DNA of 64,000 bases, taken from the NCBI RefSeq assembly GCF_000150275.1, contig NW_002060946.1, positions 4,129,035 through 4,193,034 on the forward strand, in the 5' to 3' direction. Numbering within the stretch: position 1 is the first letter of the stretch; the number at the start of each line of letters is the position of its first letter. This stretch comes from Trichoplax adhaerens (lineage: Eukaryota; Placozoa; Uniplacotomia; Trichoplacea; Trichoplacidae). The notes under the pieces were generated by a model. The model was not told the DNA's origin. It searched no databases and saw only the letters and a list, made by a program, of their open reading frames with translations. A program made the translations under genes and the position numbers. Below are positions 1 through 11,889 of the stretch, piece by piece.

Positions 1-1122
1 TGTACTGTCTATAAGCAATTATAATGGATTCTAGTATTCTTTTTCTTCTTTTTGCAACAAGTTTTACAGTAGGCAGGGAGTAAATGACAGTAATAGGATC
101 CATTACAAGTAGAAATTATGGTGTATTCTATATCTTGCTTGTACTCTATGGTAAATACTGTCTAATAACGTGAAAGAATGGAGGCAATCCCAACTGGCAT
201 GTATCATGAAACGTTCAGCATTGGTTTTTTTTTTGAATTTTATTGGGATACTTTGGAAGAAATTATCATGATTGATTATTACTGTCTTACTCAATGATGG
301 AAGATGAAAAATAAGAAAAGTATAGACATTGCTATTCTATTCACTTGTATAACTAGTATTGTCGATATCCATGTCTATTGCTAGTGTAGTCGTTATTAAC
401 GTTGAAGTGGATAGCCTTTATTTGAATTTTAAGTTGACAACCTTTAGTCAATGAAGAGTAACTGCATGTCATGATTTAAAAAAAAAGATTAGTTGACGAC
501 GTTAAAGTCAATATCAATCGCTATGCATGGTCATGACGGTAAGGAAGAATGATGGATAGAAAGATAGATTGGCTCATTGGAAAGAATTGGAGGGTTCTCG
601 CTATTTTGACGGTGATGTTACCAATGCTGTACGTCTATGTTAGCGAGTTTTGTACTGCAGAGTAGGAGTACGTCAAGCGACTGGTTTACAGTACACCGTG
701 TGTAGACCTCCAATTTTCCCCAATCATTTCTTTACCGCCTTTGAAATAATAACTAAAGTCAAGAATATTGACTTGGCTAGCATTGATCTTTGAAGCTATC
801 TGCTATTAAGATTGATTTTTTTTGGGGGGGGGGTATAGACTGGATTTTCCAAATTGGTTTGGATACAAGTGGGACAAGAAGAGTGCATCCATGGATGCAG
901 TTGACTGTAGGGCTATTGTTTAGACTGGATCAATCATCAACTACTCGTCAACTAGTGTAAAAATACGGTTAAAATGGCCTATCAAAGGATGTCTTAGTGA
1001 ACGTGTAGTATCTAGTAAATTATTGCAATAGGCTAGATTGGACAAGAGAGGTAAAATGATAGCTCGCCAAGCATTGGAATAGATTGCATTGACGAATCAT
1101 TGGAAGTTATATTAATACTTAC
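1..1122 (-). other. 5' part of intron 1 of the CK2 alpha gene
   Basis: No coding exon is visible here on either strand. The region lies downstream (minus strand) of the first coding exon of CK2 alpha, whose GTAAGT donor is at 1117-1122, so it reads as the start of that gene's first intron. I looked for the glycine-rich-loop exon that should follow and did not find it; it is presumably beyond the left edge. A G9 run occurs near 823-831. Confidence 0.6.
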
Positions 1123-1214
1123 GACCAGTTGACAATGTAAGATTCATAATCCCAGTACTCGCGTGGCTTATGCGTATTGACATCGGCGTAAACGCGAGCA
1201 CGACTGATAGGCAT
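1123..1214 (-). CDS. CSNK2A1: Casein kinase II subunit alpha, first coding exon (gene truncated by window edge)
   Basis: CK2 alpha is the catalytic subunit of the acidophilic Ser/Thr kinase CK2, active in nucleus and cytoplasm. Only the N-terminal 30 codons plus two bases lie in the window. The peptide begins [20 protein letters not shown] and continues [10 protein letters not shown]. This matches the start of animal CK2 alpha almost residue for residue ([21 protein letters not shown]). The basic and aromatic N-terminal segment is the one known to pack against the activation loop in CK2 and keep it constitutively active. The exon ends at a perfect donor (GTAAGT, minus strand) in phase 2. The reading frame stays open upstream of this ATG, but there is no further ATG in it and homology begins at 1214, so this ATG is chosen. 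The kinase domain itself lies outside the window. Confidence 0.9.
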
Positions 1215-1718
1215 TTTGTTGACGGCGTCCTTCGCGATTCCGCTTTGAAAATAGTCTTGAAGGAGTACTGGCAAGAACGATCTGAACTTGATGGAGGCTA
1301 ATGGCAATGGAGAGAGTTGAAATGGCTAAAATAGACAACCATTGAAGACAATTGTTCAATTCTTCCCGCTTATGGAGTTGGTCTGGCAATGACGACGATC
1401 AACGAAAGTCCAGTATAGTCGTTGGCGGTTAATGTGCCTACAAGTAGACTCAGTACTGGCTATGGTATCGAAGAGTCTGTAGTCAAAATGAAGCCACGAC
1501 GCGTTTGGATGTACAGTACGCTACGCTAGGAGGATTCGACTGCATGGAGGGATACAGTCGAGTTTTGTCGGCCTTCTCCCTAGACGGACTATCATACAAA
1601 ATCCTACAGTGTATCGCCGTGATTGAGTACACTCACTCTCTTCAACTCCAATCGATTGAAGTCAATTGAACCATGCTCGTCACCCGTAACCGTGGTCACC
1701 AATCGCTCACAAAGCTTA

Positions 1719-1960
1719 TTGGAGTACAGTACAGTAGAAAACGCTGTACTGTACAGTACTGTAGATTGGAGTAGAAAACGCTGTACTGTACAGTATGTAC
1801 TGTACATTGTAGATTGGAGTACTGTAGAAAACGCTGTACAGTACTGTACTGTACAGTGTACAGTACTGTACAGTATGTAGATTGGAGTAGAAAACACTGT
1901 ACTCTACAGTATGTAGATTGGAGTAGAAAACGCTGTACTGTATGGACATTGGAGTAGAAA
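1719..1960. repeat. Tandem repeat of about 35-60 bp built on TACTGTAC
   Basis: About six copies of a unit reading GTAGATTGGAGTAGAAAACG followed by a variable run of TACTGTACAGTA start near 1719, 1761, 1809, 1877, 1913 and 1944. Unit length differs because the palindromic TACTGTAC part expands and contracts. Open frames here on both strands (for example 1604-1897 and 1716-2144, minus) are repeat translations and not genes. The block lies upstream of both CK2 alpha (minus) and PM20D2 (plus). Confidence 0.85.
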
Positions 1961-2837
1961 GGAGCTTTTCTGCCATTTTGCCTACAGCCAAGCGCAACTC
2001 TTTACCTCTACCATGGCTGTATTCTACACTGGACTGTACTATCGTGCATGCAGTAAGCATCAAATGCAGCCACGATAGTAGAGTCATAGATGAAAGTAGT
2101 TGTACGCTTTTACTGTACTGTACTATGAAGTCGAATCGAGACAAGAAGGAATAGTTTTCTCCCAGTCGACGACTCCATCATTTTGTTTCATACTGTACAA
2201 TTTACAGTACTACTGTTAACTCATTTTACTCTACTGCTATACAGTACTGTACAGTACAGTTGCTAGACTTTCTTAAATCAACTGTACAGTTTATAGGCAC
2301 AAATAGGATCGTGATAGACACGGTGTTAGCCAAGACAATAATAAATAAACTATGGGGAAAAAAAAAAAACCTAGCCAAACACTTCATAAAGTATTAGTCG
2401 TCCTGTGCACTCTACAGGACAGTAGTTATCATTACTGATAGAAGCCATATCTCGTCCTTTTCTCTGCTCCATTCGTTCATCGTACTGCAAATGTACCATA
2501 GTCTGTCTGTCTGAGATTTGAGCCAAATTTCTCTCTTTACGTCTCTCTATACAATACTGTACTGTACTAAATGAAAGTACACCTGATCACCTGATACAGC
2601 TCTGAGTGATACAGTATTATAGTCTGTATTGTATGGCGTAGTCGGTATTGGCATGGGTTTTTTTCATCTCGCTAGTGTATTGCTACTTCGACAGATGCAA
2701 CATAGCGCTAGAAGTCCTTAGAAGTTTCTGATAACTCGTGACAAGTCCGTAGGCCAGGCTAGTGTTAATTAATCCCTAATATTATTATTATTACTTTATG
2801 ATTCCTGCTCGATTTTTACCAGCAGCAGAATACTCAT

Positions 2838-3035
2838 ACTCATTTTTGACAGTACTGTACAGTGTACAGTGAACAGTCTACAGTACCGGACAGCGGATTA
2901 CAACTGTACACTGTAGACCCTGTCAGTTGTACAGTATGAAAAGTCCTTTAATAGAATCCCTTATTAAACAGTATACTGTACTGTACTACAGTATACTGTA
3001 CTGTACTGCACTGTACCGTACTGTACTGCACTGTT
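2838..3035. repeat. Palindromic TACTGTACAGTAC-type repeats upstream of PM20D2
   Basis: Runs of TACTGTAC/GTACAGTA occur at 2848-2890, 2930 and 2968-3035. TACTGTACAGTA is its own reverse complement, so longer runs can fold into hairpins. Further isolated copies lie at 2190-2290, 2560 and 4378. They add a spurious Tyr/Cys/Leu-rich extension to the PM20D2 frame. Confidence 0.8.
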
Positions 3036-3097
3036 TACTCCTTCTTAACGTAAGGGCAGTGATCGCTAATCGTTGCAAAATATCTTTCAAAGCTGAA

Positions 3098-4309
3098 ATG
3101 GCCGACGTAGAAAAGCTTCGAGAGTTAGCTACCGCTAATATTGACAAACATGCCGATGATTTATACTCTATCAATCAACAAATACATGCTAAACCTGAAA
3201 TTGCACATCAGGAAGTTTTTGCTCATCAACTTTTAACCTCATTTTTAGCAAAACAAGGCTTCCAAGTGGAACAACATTACGCCTTGGAAACCGCTTTTAA
3301 GGCGACGTTACGATGTGGCAAAGGTCCTAATGTCGCTGTCCTCTGCGAATACGATGCACTGCCTAAAATTGGCCATGGATGCGGTCACAATTTGATTGCT
3401 GAAGCTGGTATCGGCGCTGCAATAGGCATTCAGGCCGCTATGAAAGCGATCGATGAGGGTCGTGACTTTGGTACGCTAACTGTTTACGGTACACCTGCTG
3501 AAGAAGGCCTCGGTGGCAAAATAGCCATGATTAAACATGGTTGTTTCAATGGTGTTGATTTTGCTATGATGGTTCATGGGAGCTCCTTTGACGCTGGTAT
3601 CTCCAATTTAGCATCTATGCTCGATATAGGTATAACTTATCATGGCAGAAATGCCCATGCTGCATTGTGCCCATGGGATGGGATCAATGCTGTCGATGCT
3701 GCTGTTTATTGTTATAATTCTATCTCAGCCATGAGACAACATTTTAAGCCTACATGGCGTGTCCATGGCATCATCACCGATGGAGGTAAATTACCTAGTA
3801 TTATACCTGATCAATCACAAATGCAATTCTATCTTAGAGCATTGTCTGAAAAAGATCTTCACATTTTGCTAGCCAAATGTGAAAGTTGCTTTCGTGGCGC
3901 TGCAACCGCTACAGGATGTACTGTCGATATCCAATATCGAAAAGTTCATAATGATCACTATATTTGTATGCTAAATAATCTCTCCATGGCAAACCGATAT
4001 GAACAACATGCATCTCGTCTGGGTGTTCAATTTCCCAGTTATGCTCAGCAACTAACATTACCTGCCGGATCGTCAGACATGGGTAATATTTCACAATTGA
4101 TACCATCAATACATCCTTTTTTCGATATTGGTACTAAGGTTCCCAAGCATAGTAGTGCATTTACTGAAGCTTCTGCTACTGCTATTGCTCACGAAAAGAC
4201 GTTAATTGCCGCAAAATCGATGGCACTAGTTGCCATTGATATCTTTACGGATCCTCAATTTCGCCAGCAAATTATACAAGAATTCAATGATGCTAAAGTT
4301 GATTCTTAA
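3098..4309 (+). CDS. PM20D2: Peptidase M20 domain-containing protein 2 (beta-alanyl-lysine dipeptidase), single exon
   Basis: Cytosolic M20-family metallodipeptidase; in vertebrates PM20D2 hydrolyses aberrant beta-alanyl-lysine/ornithine dipeptides made by carnosine synthase, a metabolite-repair role. The 403-aa frame has the family hallmarks: CEYDALPKIGHGCGHN at residues 83-98 (metal-binding Cys95 and His97), GTPAEEGLGG at 131-140 (catalytic/metal Glu135-Glu136), VHGSS near 159-163 (His160), the dimerisation-domain motif GRNAHAALCPW at 183-193, and a C-terminal SSDMGNIS with a later KHSSAF supplying the last His. Length is close to vertebrate PM20D2 (about 436 aa). I place the start at ATG 3098 (MADVEKLREL) because homology begins there. 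The frame is open back to 2927, but that part is encoded by TACTGTAC repeats. No intron is apparent. M20 relatives share the fold, so the exact substrate is inferred from family similarity. Confidence 0.92.
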   Translation: MADVEKLRELATANIDKHADDLYSINQQIHAKPEIAHQEVFAHQLLTSFLAKQGFQVEQHYALETAFKATLRCGKGPNVAVLCEYDALPKIGHGCGHNLIAEAGIGAAIGIQAAMKAIDEGRDFGTLTVYGTPAEEGLGGKIAMIKHGCFNGVDFAMMVHGSSFDAGISNLASMLDIGITYHGRNAHAALCPWDGINAVDAAVYCYNSISAMRQHFKPTWRVHGIITDGGKLPSIIPDQSQMQFYLRALSEKDLHILLAKCESCFRGAATATGCTVDIQYRKVHNDHYICMLNNLSMANRYEQHASRLGVQFPSYAQQLTLPAGSSDMGNISQLIPSIHPFFDIGTKVPKHSSAFTEASATAIAHEKTLIAAKSMALVAIDIFTDPQFRQQIIQEFNDAKVDS

Positions 4310-4802
4310 AAATAGAAATGCGCTAATATTATTAACATGACCATAACTATTTTTATATGGACTGAAATGTAATCAATGTACAGTACAGCATAATCGTATC
4401 ATCGTTAATTTATCAAGCACTTTTGTTGATCTTCCATGTTATGGCAACAAAAGAAATTTAGAATAGAAAGAATCAAGTTTACTATGTTATCAGTATAAAA
4501 TCCAAGCAGTGAGCAGTTGAACACGTTAAAAAGATTTTACTCATTCTCATCAGGAGAACTTATGGTCATGATTGATCATTTTAAGTGCCTGAACTGATGC
4601 TATAAGAATTTTGCCGCAAGAATTATACCTCATTTGTTAATTAATTTATATCATATTACCAACACATTGTCTGAAATGGGATTGTTCATAAACAGTTGCA
4701 ACTAAATTGTTATTATTATGGTATTGATATATTTTATACATATATTATAGTGATGTATTAATAATAACTGGTTATACTCCTAATTGAGTTAAAAATACTA
4801 GA

Positions 4803-5035
4803 CTATCGGCCTTCCGTATAGACAGATGCCCTAACATTTCTTGAACGGCTGAAGCTATAAAATAAAAACATAAGGATGAAATAAAATTGAAAATAAATAT
4901 ATAAAAGTACAGTATAAATGCAATATTGGGTTTTGCTCAACTGTTTCATAGTAAAGAGTATGCTGTACGCAATCGTACTACGGTACTTACTCAACTACTA
5001 CATCATAATAAGAGCGAAAGTTTGTATAGCCTACG
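4803..5035 (-). CDS. Candidate terminal exons of an unidentified minus-strand gene
   Basis: Two segments fit GT-AG splicing in phase. Exon 4991-5035 follows an AATAG acceptor and ends at a GTAAGT donor; it reads VGYTNFRSYYDVVV. Exon 4803-4854 follows a TTTATAG acceptor and ends in TAG; it reads FSRSRNVRASVYTEGR. They join in phase through a split Asp codon. Against it: no upstream exon or start was found, and the second exon is also open in another frame (SAVQEMLGHLSIRKADSLVF), so the frame is uncertain. I do not recognise a family. Confidence 0.2.
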
Positions 5036-5884
5036 CTATTTTAATGTGTAAAATTTTGCTTTAAAATTAAGTTTATTAGCCGGGTCGGCACACATGGCTG
5101 TGCGCAGTGTACTGTACCCTTTACATTTATGTATTTATTATTGATGTAGTAGCTCATCCTGCGCACTTCATCAGTTTCATCACAATTATTCACTTTAACT
5201 ATAGTCATTATTATAAGACACCATTAGATTTATCTATGACTATATAGAAATTATGATTGTACAACTTTGCATAGTTTTATCATTTGATAAACTACTCATA
5301 GATGATATTGTTAGCATACGCTATATGATAAAGACTTATAATTTTATGGTTGATTCAATGCAATATTACAACAGAGATGCTCTTAACAATAAGCTAACAC
5401 GATACAAAAAGTATGCAGTACTTTTTGCATCTATAGTTTAATATGATTACATCTTAATCGGTCTATATTGATGTAAAATTTTAATGCAGCGACTAGATTA
5501 TAAATTCCCGTAAAAGTTTTACACTAGTTTTTGTGAGGATTAATTAGTTCATTATCACACTCTTGAACCTTGAAATCATGTGCAATACTATGGTACTAGG
5601 ATCAACGCTTAACAAACACAATAAAACCGAAACAACCATATACTTGAAAATGAACACCTTTATTTGACTGCCGCTATGATAATTAATTGATAAGATAGTG
5701 CAAATTTTGTATTGTTACAATTATTAATTAGAGTAAAGGGTATTACTATCTATATATTATTATCATTTCAGATATCGGCTTTTCAATAAAGTTTTATTTC
5801 TATAGATAGCCAATGCCAGGTTAAAACATAGACCAGCCCTGGCATACAAGCATCGCATTACATTCAGATAGGACATAAACTGGA

Positions 5885-5890
5885 TTTATT
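5885..5890 (-). terminator. Likely polyadenylation signal of DGAT1
   Basis: On the minus strand AATAAA lies about 40 bases past the DGAT1 stop codon (5929-5931), a normal spacing for an animal poly(A) signal. No transcript evidence is available. Confidence 0.4.
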
Positions 5891-5928
5891 GACGAAATTA
5901 GAATTATACTGAGTTCTAATATTTATAT

Positions 5929-8900
5929 TTATGCAGCATTTGCCAAGTAGTAATCGTGGACGTACATCAGTATAGCAATGGGTTGCCCAAGAATTAACGA
6001 AAGCCATACAGCAACGTTACCATAATTACCACTGAGGAATCGCGAGATAACTGAAGCTAAAGGAATCTATAATTCAAATTAAGATTTTAGCTGACTAACA
6101 ATGAACGTTCTCAATTATATAAATACCGAAAAGTATTGATTTCTGTAATACCTGTGCAACCATACCAATGAATGACCACAATCTGAACATTCTTAACGGT
6201 ACACTTACCAGGTACTATTAATATGGTGACGAATGATACAAATTAGACCAATAGATAGTATCGCTTTAATAATTCAATATCACCACTAAAGAGATATACT
6301 AACTTCGTGAAAAAATGCTGATATCAAGAAAACCACTGTTGAAGCTTGTGAATTACGAAAACCAGCCTTTAGCATTGGCTTGTAAACGTGCCTATATAAA
6401 TCAAAAACATTGCTTTACTTAATATTATTAATTGATACTATAACAGTAGCAGATTGATTGACTATTACAATAACAAATGCCAAAAAGTTGAAACAACAAT
6501 CCTTAGGTAAACTCATAATTAGCGTTTACCTAGTTGCCCAACGATGGACTGGAATATTCCAAGTTCGCCAAAAATATGGAATAGTTTCAGCATTCCTTCA
6601 AAGTATGCAATAAAGTCAGATGTACTTATGACAGCTCTTTATTTATGATTGTATATTCTAATAAGTTTACAAAGTTAATCCGTAATGTATTTTACTCTAT
6701 AGATAAGACTTGAGCGGTCTCTTTAAAAGCACTATTTAATCAAATAACTACTTGTATAGAGTTAAAGGTAGATTGCTAAATATTTAACTAACCACCAATC
6801 TAGATAAAATTGTCTATCACCAAAATACGTAATTTCTCCTAGAATATTTAGGTAGGAATGAAAGTAACAGTAGAAGAATAGCAGCCAAATGAAATGATTT
6901 GGGATCTATCAAGAAAATGAATAGATAAGTATCACGTAAATTAACTATTACAGCACTCAACCCAAAGTCAACAATTATAATGAACTTACTGCCAATTTTA
7001 ACATTCTTTCAATCATACGATAATAGTCCATTTCCTATTATTAAAAAATGCAATAATCTATTCATTAGCAAGAAGAATCTCGATCGTATCTTAGAATAAA
7101 ATATTCAGATTCATACATCAAAGGGCTGCATTGAGTTCACGACTGCAGGGATCATCCACTGTTGGATTAACCCCATTATAAGTTGTAACAATAAAACCTA
7201 CAAAAACATTTTAATGGTCAGTATTAAAAGTAGGGAATAATTTTGATTAATTAGTTTTAATTATTATAAATAGCAAAAGACGTTTATATTTACTAGTTCC
7301 ACTATCCTACGAAGTAGAAAATTCTTTCTTATGTAAGGTGTTTTAGGGAAATTAAGTTCATAGCAAAGAGTCGGAACAAACATGAAATAGTATAAATCTA
7401 CAAACAGATGCGTTAATGAAATGAAATTAAGATTAGAAATTTTATCAATGCTTTGCTATCTTTTGATTCTATGAACAAGAGCCCAAATATAACTTAAAAA
7501 GATCGTAATGGTATTTATATACCTTTTAAGGTCAGATTATTCGGGTATTGAACTAAATCTTTGGGATGAACGTCTTTGACAGCTTTAAGAACTAATAAAA
7601 ATATATATCAATATAATTATGAACCTTTACAATTACTCTACATAATACGAATAATAGCAATAGTAAAGCTTAACTAGCAAATAATATAGTCAATAGTTAG
7701 CTTTGACGTAGTTAGGAATTAATTAAACTAACTCTGCACATCAGGTGTTTTCTGTTTCTTGGACATTTTATCTTTACGACACCATCTATTGACATCTTTA
7801 TAGGAGATTAGCTTAATAAATGCCATGCTATACGTAGAGCAAGCAAGCGATGACCAAACTAGAGGATACAGTGATTTTATAAATTAATATTTCGTGAAAG
7901 AAGGTAATGCAAAAAAAGATATCATTTTAATTATATCATTTCAACAAGATGATATGTTATTGGTTTCTAATAATTGATAATCGCTACATTGATATAGTTT
8001 CTTAACTTCTTAAACACTTTTTTGGTTAATTATAATTATTAAAACATACTAGGCGTAGGTTGATAAACAAATACGTAGACCAATGGAATAATTAAAATAA
8101 AAAAGCTGTTGATAAAGTGTAGAGCAGAGCCAAGTGATTCCTGTATATATGACTAAGGGATAAATAAGACCGATTACAATAATTGAAATAAAGAATTAGC
8201 TATTACAGTGAGCGAATTCTAGGTCTCCATATGTAGAAAAAGATGCGTTTAAAATTTAGTTTAAGAGAATTTAGATTGCATCCTTTACCTTAGAAAGGGC
8301 TAATTCTGTGATATATGCCGTCAGAATCATGACATTACTAACTGTAAATAGAGAATATAAAATATACGATGACCATAAATGCTTTAAACATATATCATAA
8401 TTATTATAATATGTTAGCGATTACATTGATTAATATTAGTACAATAGCAGTTTCATGGTAAATTAGGGTTGATTTTGTTAATTTTGTGACCACTGTACAA
8501 TGAATAAGCAATTACTATAATTATAAAGAGTCGGTCTATCATTTTACTAACAGCTAATCAAAGCCAGTGCTCGTACGTTGTGAGGATCTCGAATTAGATA
8601 TTCTAACCATTGTGTTGGGTCCACAAGAACTCCATATCTAATAAGCAGTTGAAGTGATACCGCATTTTCATCGTTAGCAAGAGTAAAGATTAAAGGCTAA
8701 ATATCTTGTATATCTATTTCATCCAATCGTATTAAATAATCCCTTTATCACTACAGTGTATACAGCATAAGTAGTATTCGTGAATGGTGAACAGCACACT
8801 TGAATTATGTACACATAACATAATCAATAGTCTGCCTATGACAAACGATGCTACGCATACGCAGTCATTGTATTTTTATAGATATCTACTGTATACTTAC

Positions 8901-10989
8901 TTTAATAAGTTATCCAGAGCTACCCTCATATTTGATAATATCTGGAACAGTTAGATGACAAATATTAAGGAAATATCATCCATTTATTATCCACGTATTT
9001 TTGAATTCATTAAGACATAGACAGTTTATTACTGAGGCTTGTTATCAATTATCATCAATAAAGAAGAAATCGAATATTACCGCGGTTGTAGCGCATACGA
9101 GTATATACGCGTATATTACGGTTTGGATAAATCTCATGTCATATTTTATTATACTATGCTAATATATTTAATTCAAATTTTAGCTGAAACTGATGGTATT
9201 TTGATTTCTGTCTATGATTATACAATGAACAATGTAGATGTTCATCAATACTAGACGATAGCGCTAAGACCGACTCACCAGGAGAACGATGGCTAAATTA
9301 ATAATTCCACGATAATTCTGAAAGCCAGAGCCAGTATGAAGATAAGAATCTTGCATAATATGACACCTACAATAAAAATGATAAATATTAATTCAGTAAG
9401 GGTAAAATTTAAAATTAATGGCAATAAATTTACGAATTATTCTACTCTAAGAACACGTAGACTGATCCATTACTGGTTTCTGCTGCATCATGTCAAGTTA
9501 ATAAAATTAGCTTTGATGCCTAGGGTATTAACGCAATTTCTAATACACGATAATCTTAGGTAAGATTTCAGCAAGATCCAGCAGTACAGATGATCGTATT
9601 TGTCTAATCCTTGTTGTAACGAGGTGAATAAAGTAAGAGGTCAAAATGTGCAATTTGCATCCTGGTCAGTATACTCGTAGTGCACTGTACGTATGTGATA
9701 CGCATAAGGCCAGTGAGGCCTAGAGTAGCAGTCATGTTTTTGTAGATCTGTAAAAATTGATATTATTTTATTTCATTGACGCTCATAATCTTTCTATTTT
9801 TTGCTTTTAGACGCGTAGTTATGCAGTACCGTAATACATAAATATTAATCATTAGTTCTCGTACCCTTAAGGGAAGGGGTACTTTATGTGATTCATATTA
9901 AATAATACATTAAACGTCAATAACACACTAATCATAACATTAGAAGCAAAATTGATTCGATTCGGTGCATTTTGGATAACTGTAGATGGCACAAGTTGAG
10001 TTACCTGTCAGTGCCTTGATGCTTGTTCGTCATCAGTCTATTACAATTACAATCGTGATTTTCTTGATCTATTTTAACTATTTCAACTCGTACAGAGTAC
10101 TACAGTTACGATAGTGGGCATCCTTCCTTAAAAGGATTACTGGATATTGCAACCACTTCATATAGTATAGAACACCGCAGGTACTATTTTGGATATCCTT
10201 TTATTAAGCAAAGAATGTGGCACGTCTTGCACGGTATAAATAACATGACCTTTTGCTGCGTTACATTGTCAATACTCCGTCTCTAATTGCAAGGTTGTAT
10301 TGTGCATTCTGTGCTTACTTTCAATGGTTCTATCCATGATTTACGAGCTCAGCTACGATATTTTATAAGAGGAAGATGATGGTTGAGCCATTAGGCTTGA
10401 ATCTTGCTCAATTTGGCTATGATGACGTCGTCGTTGTCAGTAAATCGTTCTAAATCAATTGTTTATTCTATTTCAGCATCTTGAGCTGATGGATGATTCA
10501 TTACCCTACAGTACCGTACTCGTTTGATCGCCAAGGGAATAATTATAGAATGATTGAGAGAAAGAAAGATCATTTCTCAATGCGTCGAATTGGTTGAATC
10601 GACATCATCAGTAGAGCGCATAAGCAATTTGCACCTTTCATGGCTGCAATAGGCGTACAATAACACATGTAAGAAAGACATCCGAGATGTACATTCTTTA
10701 GCTACTCTATCACTATAACGACAACTACTGTCTGTATAATCCTTTTCTTATTGTTGTCATTATTCTTGATCGATGGAATATTAAGCAATCCTTCTCCAGT
10801 CATGTACGCAAATGAAATGATACAATTATAATTCACTTACGGTTTATCGGATAGCTTTGATTTTTTCAGTAGTAATTGATCATCAGCTTTCTTTTGTAGC
10901 AGTACATCGTCTGATCCTAATCCAGCGATCGATTTCCGATGGCGTAGAGTTGTATTATCATTGCTATCATTAGTCTTGTCAGAAGACAT
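5929..10989 (-). CDS. DGAT1: Diacylglycerol O-acyltransferase 1, 16 exons, complete
   Basis: ER multi-pass MBOAT enzyme that makes triacylglycerol from diacylglycerol and acyl-CoA. Exons in transcript order: 10841-10989, 9279-9366, 8901-8941, 8552-8637, 8289-8341, 8050-8140, 7733-7858, 7523-7591, 7294-7397, 7117-7197, 6990-7034, 6793-6905, 6530-6595, 6304-6391, 6152-6214, 5929-6066. They sum to 1401 nt (466 aa plus stop) and every junction is in phase. Family landmarks in order: CHIMQDS and [23 protein letters not shown] then [115 protein letters not shown] (with the MBOAT catalytic His), and the near-invariant end [20 protein letters not shown] then LMYVHDYY. The N-terminus is short, polar and poorly conserved, as in other DGAT1s. 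It is convergent with PM20D2. Close relatives SOAT/ACAT lack the LNFP and GQP C-terminal matches seen here. Confidence 0.96.
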
Positions 10990-11454
10990 TATTGATTCAT
11001 CAGTCTGTATTGGAACAGGGATATCAAGCCAAATAGGGAAAAATGGATAAATAGTTTACAGTTAATAAATGATCGTTAATGACTAGTTGATTGATTGCTG
11101 GTATTGCAAAATTATCCAAATCAACAATGATGAAATGGCTTAATTTTCCATCGGGATTTGACTACTGAGTAGTGACCCCCGGCCAGGGTGAAGGGGTCAC
11201 GTCGGTAGTCCCCTAGTTGACACTTGGGACTCGAGTCTAGCATGGCCATCTGCTATGTTGGCTTCTAGTCAGCAGCGTATCGACTTTTCCTTTCTGATAC
11301 ATTTTCTACTGTCGTCCAAGACTGCATCTGCACCATAACTCGGGATGGCCAAGAGGGTAGCGTAGGGTATCAAACCAATCCAAAAATTCGAGTCTATTGT
11401 ATGGCTGGGGACAATGGCAAGCGGTGTCACCTGTCTTCAGCGGTTCACTTGTCA

Positions 11455-11600
11455 TTGTACAGTGTACAGTGTACAGTACCAGAGTAAAGTACGTACTGTA
11501 ACAGTCGACAACCAGTTCATACTAGACCTGAGAAAGGTTCGGTTCAGTGGGCAGTGTCCTGTGCTACAATATACAGTACAGTATAATACTGTACACGTGA
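11455..11600. repeat. Palindromic GTACAGTGTACAGTAC repeats upstream of DGAT1
   Basis: Clusters of GTACAGTGTACAGTGTACAG at 11457-11477 and ATACAGTACAGTATAATACT at about 11571-11590 belong to the same family as the arrays at 1.7-3.0 kb. The plus-strand frame 11414-11608 is mostly repeat translation. Confidence 0.75.
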
Positions 11601-11889
11601 ATGGGTAGCTGATGCGAAACAGACTACAGCAAATCGTTAGCCAGTGTCGGATTAATTAATGGACAACTTGACTTGTTCCTATTAGAATTAATTCCCATAG
11701 AATTAATTTGTTAATTAATGAGCAAGCTAATTAGAATTTCAATTAGCCAAACATATTATTAATGTTCCTACAATGCTGCCAATACTGTTGTACATCAGGG
11801 AGGTTAAGTAAACACTATCGTATTTTTAACTCTATTTCATTAGAAATGATAAAGATGGGAGAAAATTGATTATTAAAAAGTGATCGGCA

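Larger units (their letters stand above)
4310..5928. other. Intergenic region between convergent PM20D2 and DGAT1
   Basis: AT-rich spacer between the 3' ends of PM20D2 (plus) and DGAT1 (minus). Single TACTGTAC-like motifs occur near 4378 and 5107. Apart from the weak minus-strand exon pair listed at 4803-5035, I see no supported gene. Open frames such as 5253-5441 (plus) have low-complexity AT-driven composition. Confidence 0.6.

Noticed and set aside
8638-8696. Extension of the DGAT1 exon upstream of 8637 ([16 protein letters not shown]...)
   Set aside because: Open and in phase, but the separate 41-nt exon at 8901-8941 gives [14 protein letters not shown], matching the family much better.
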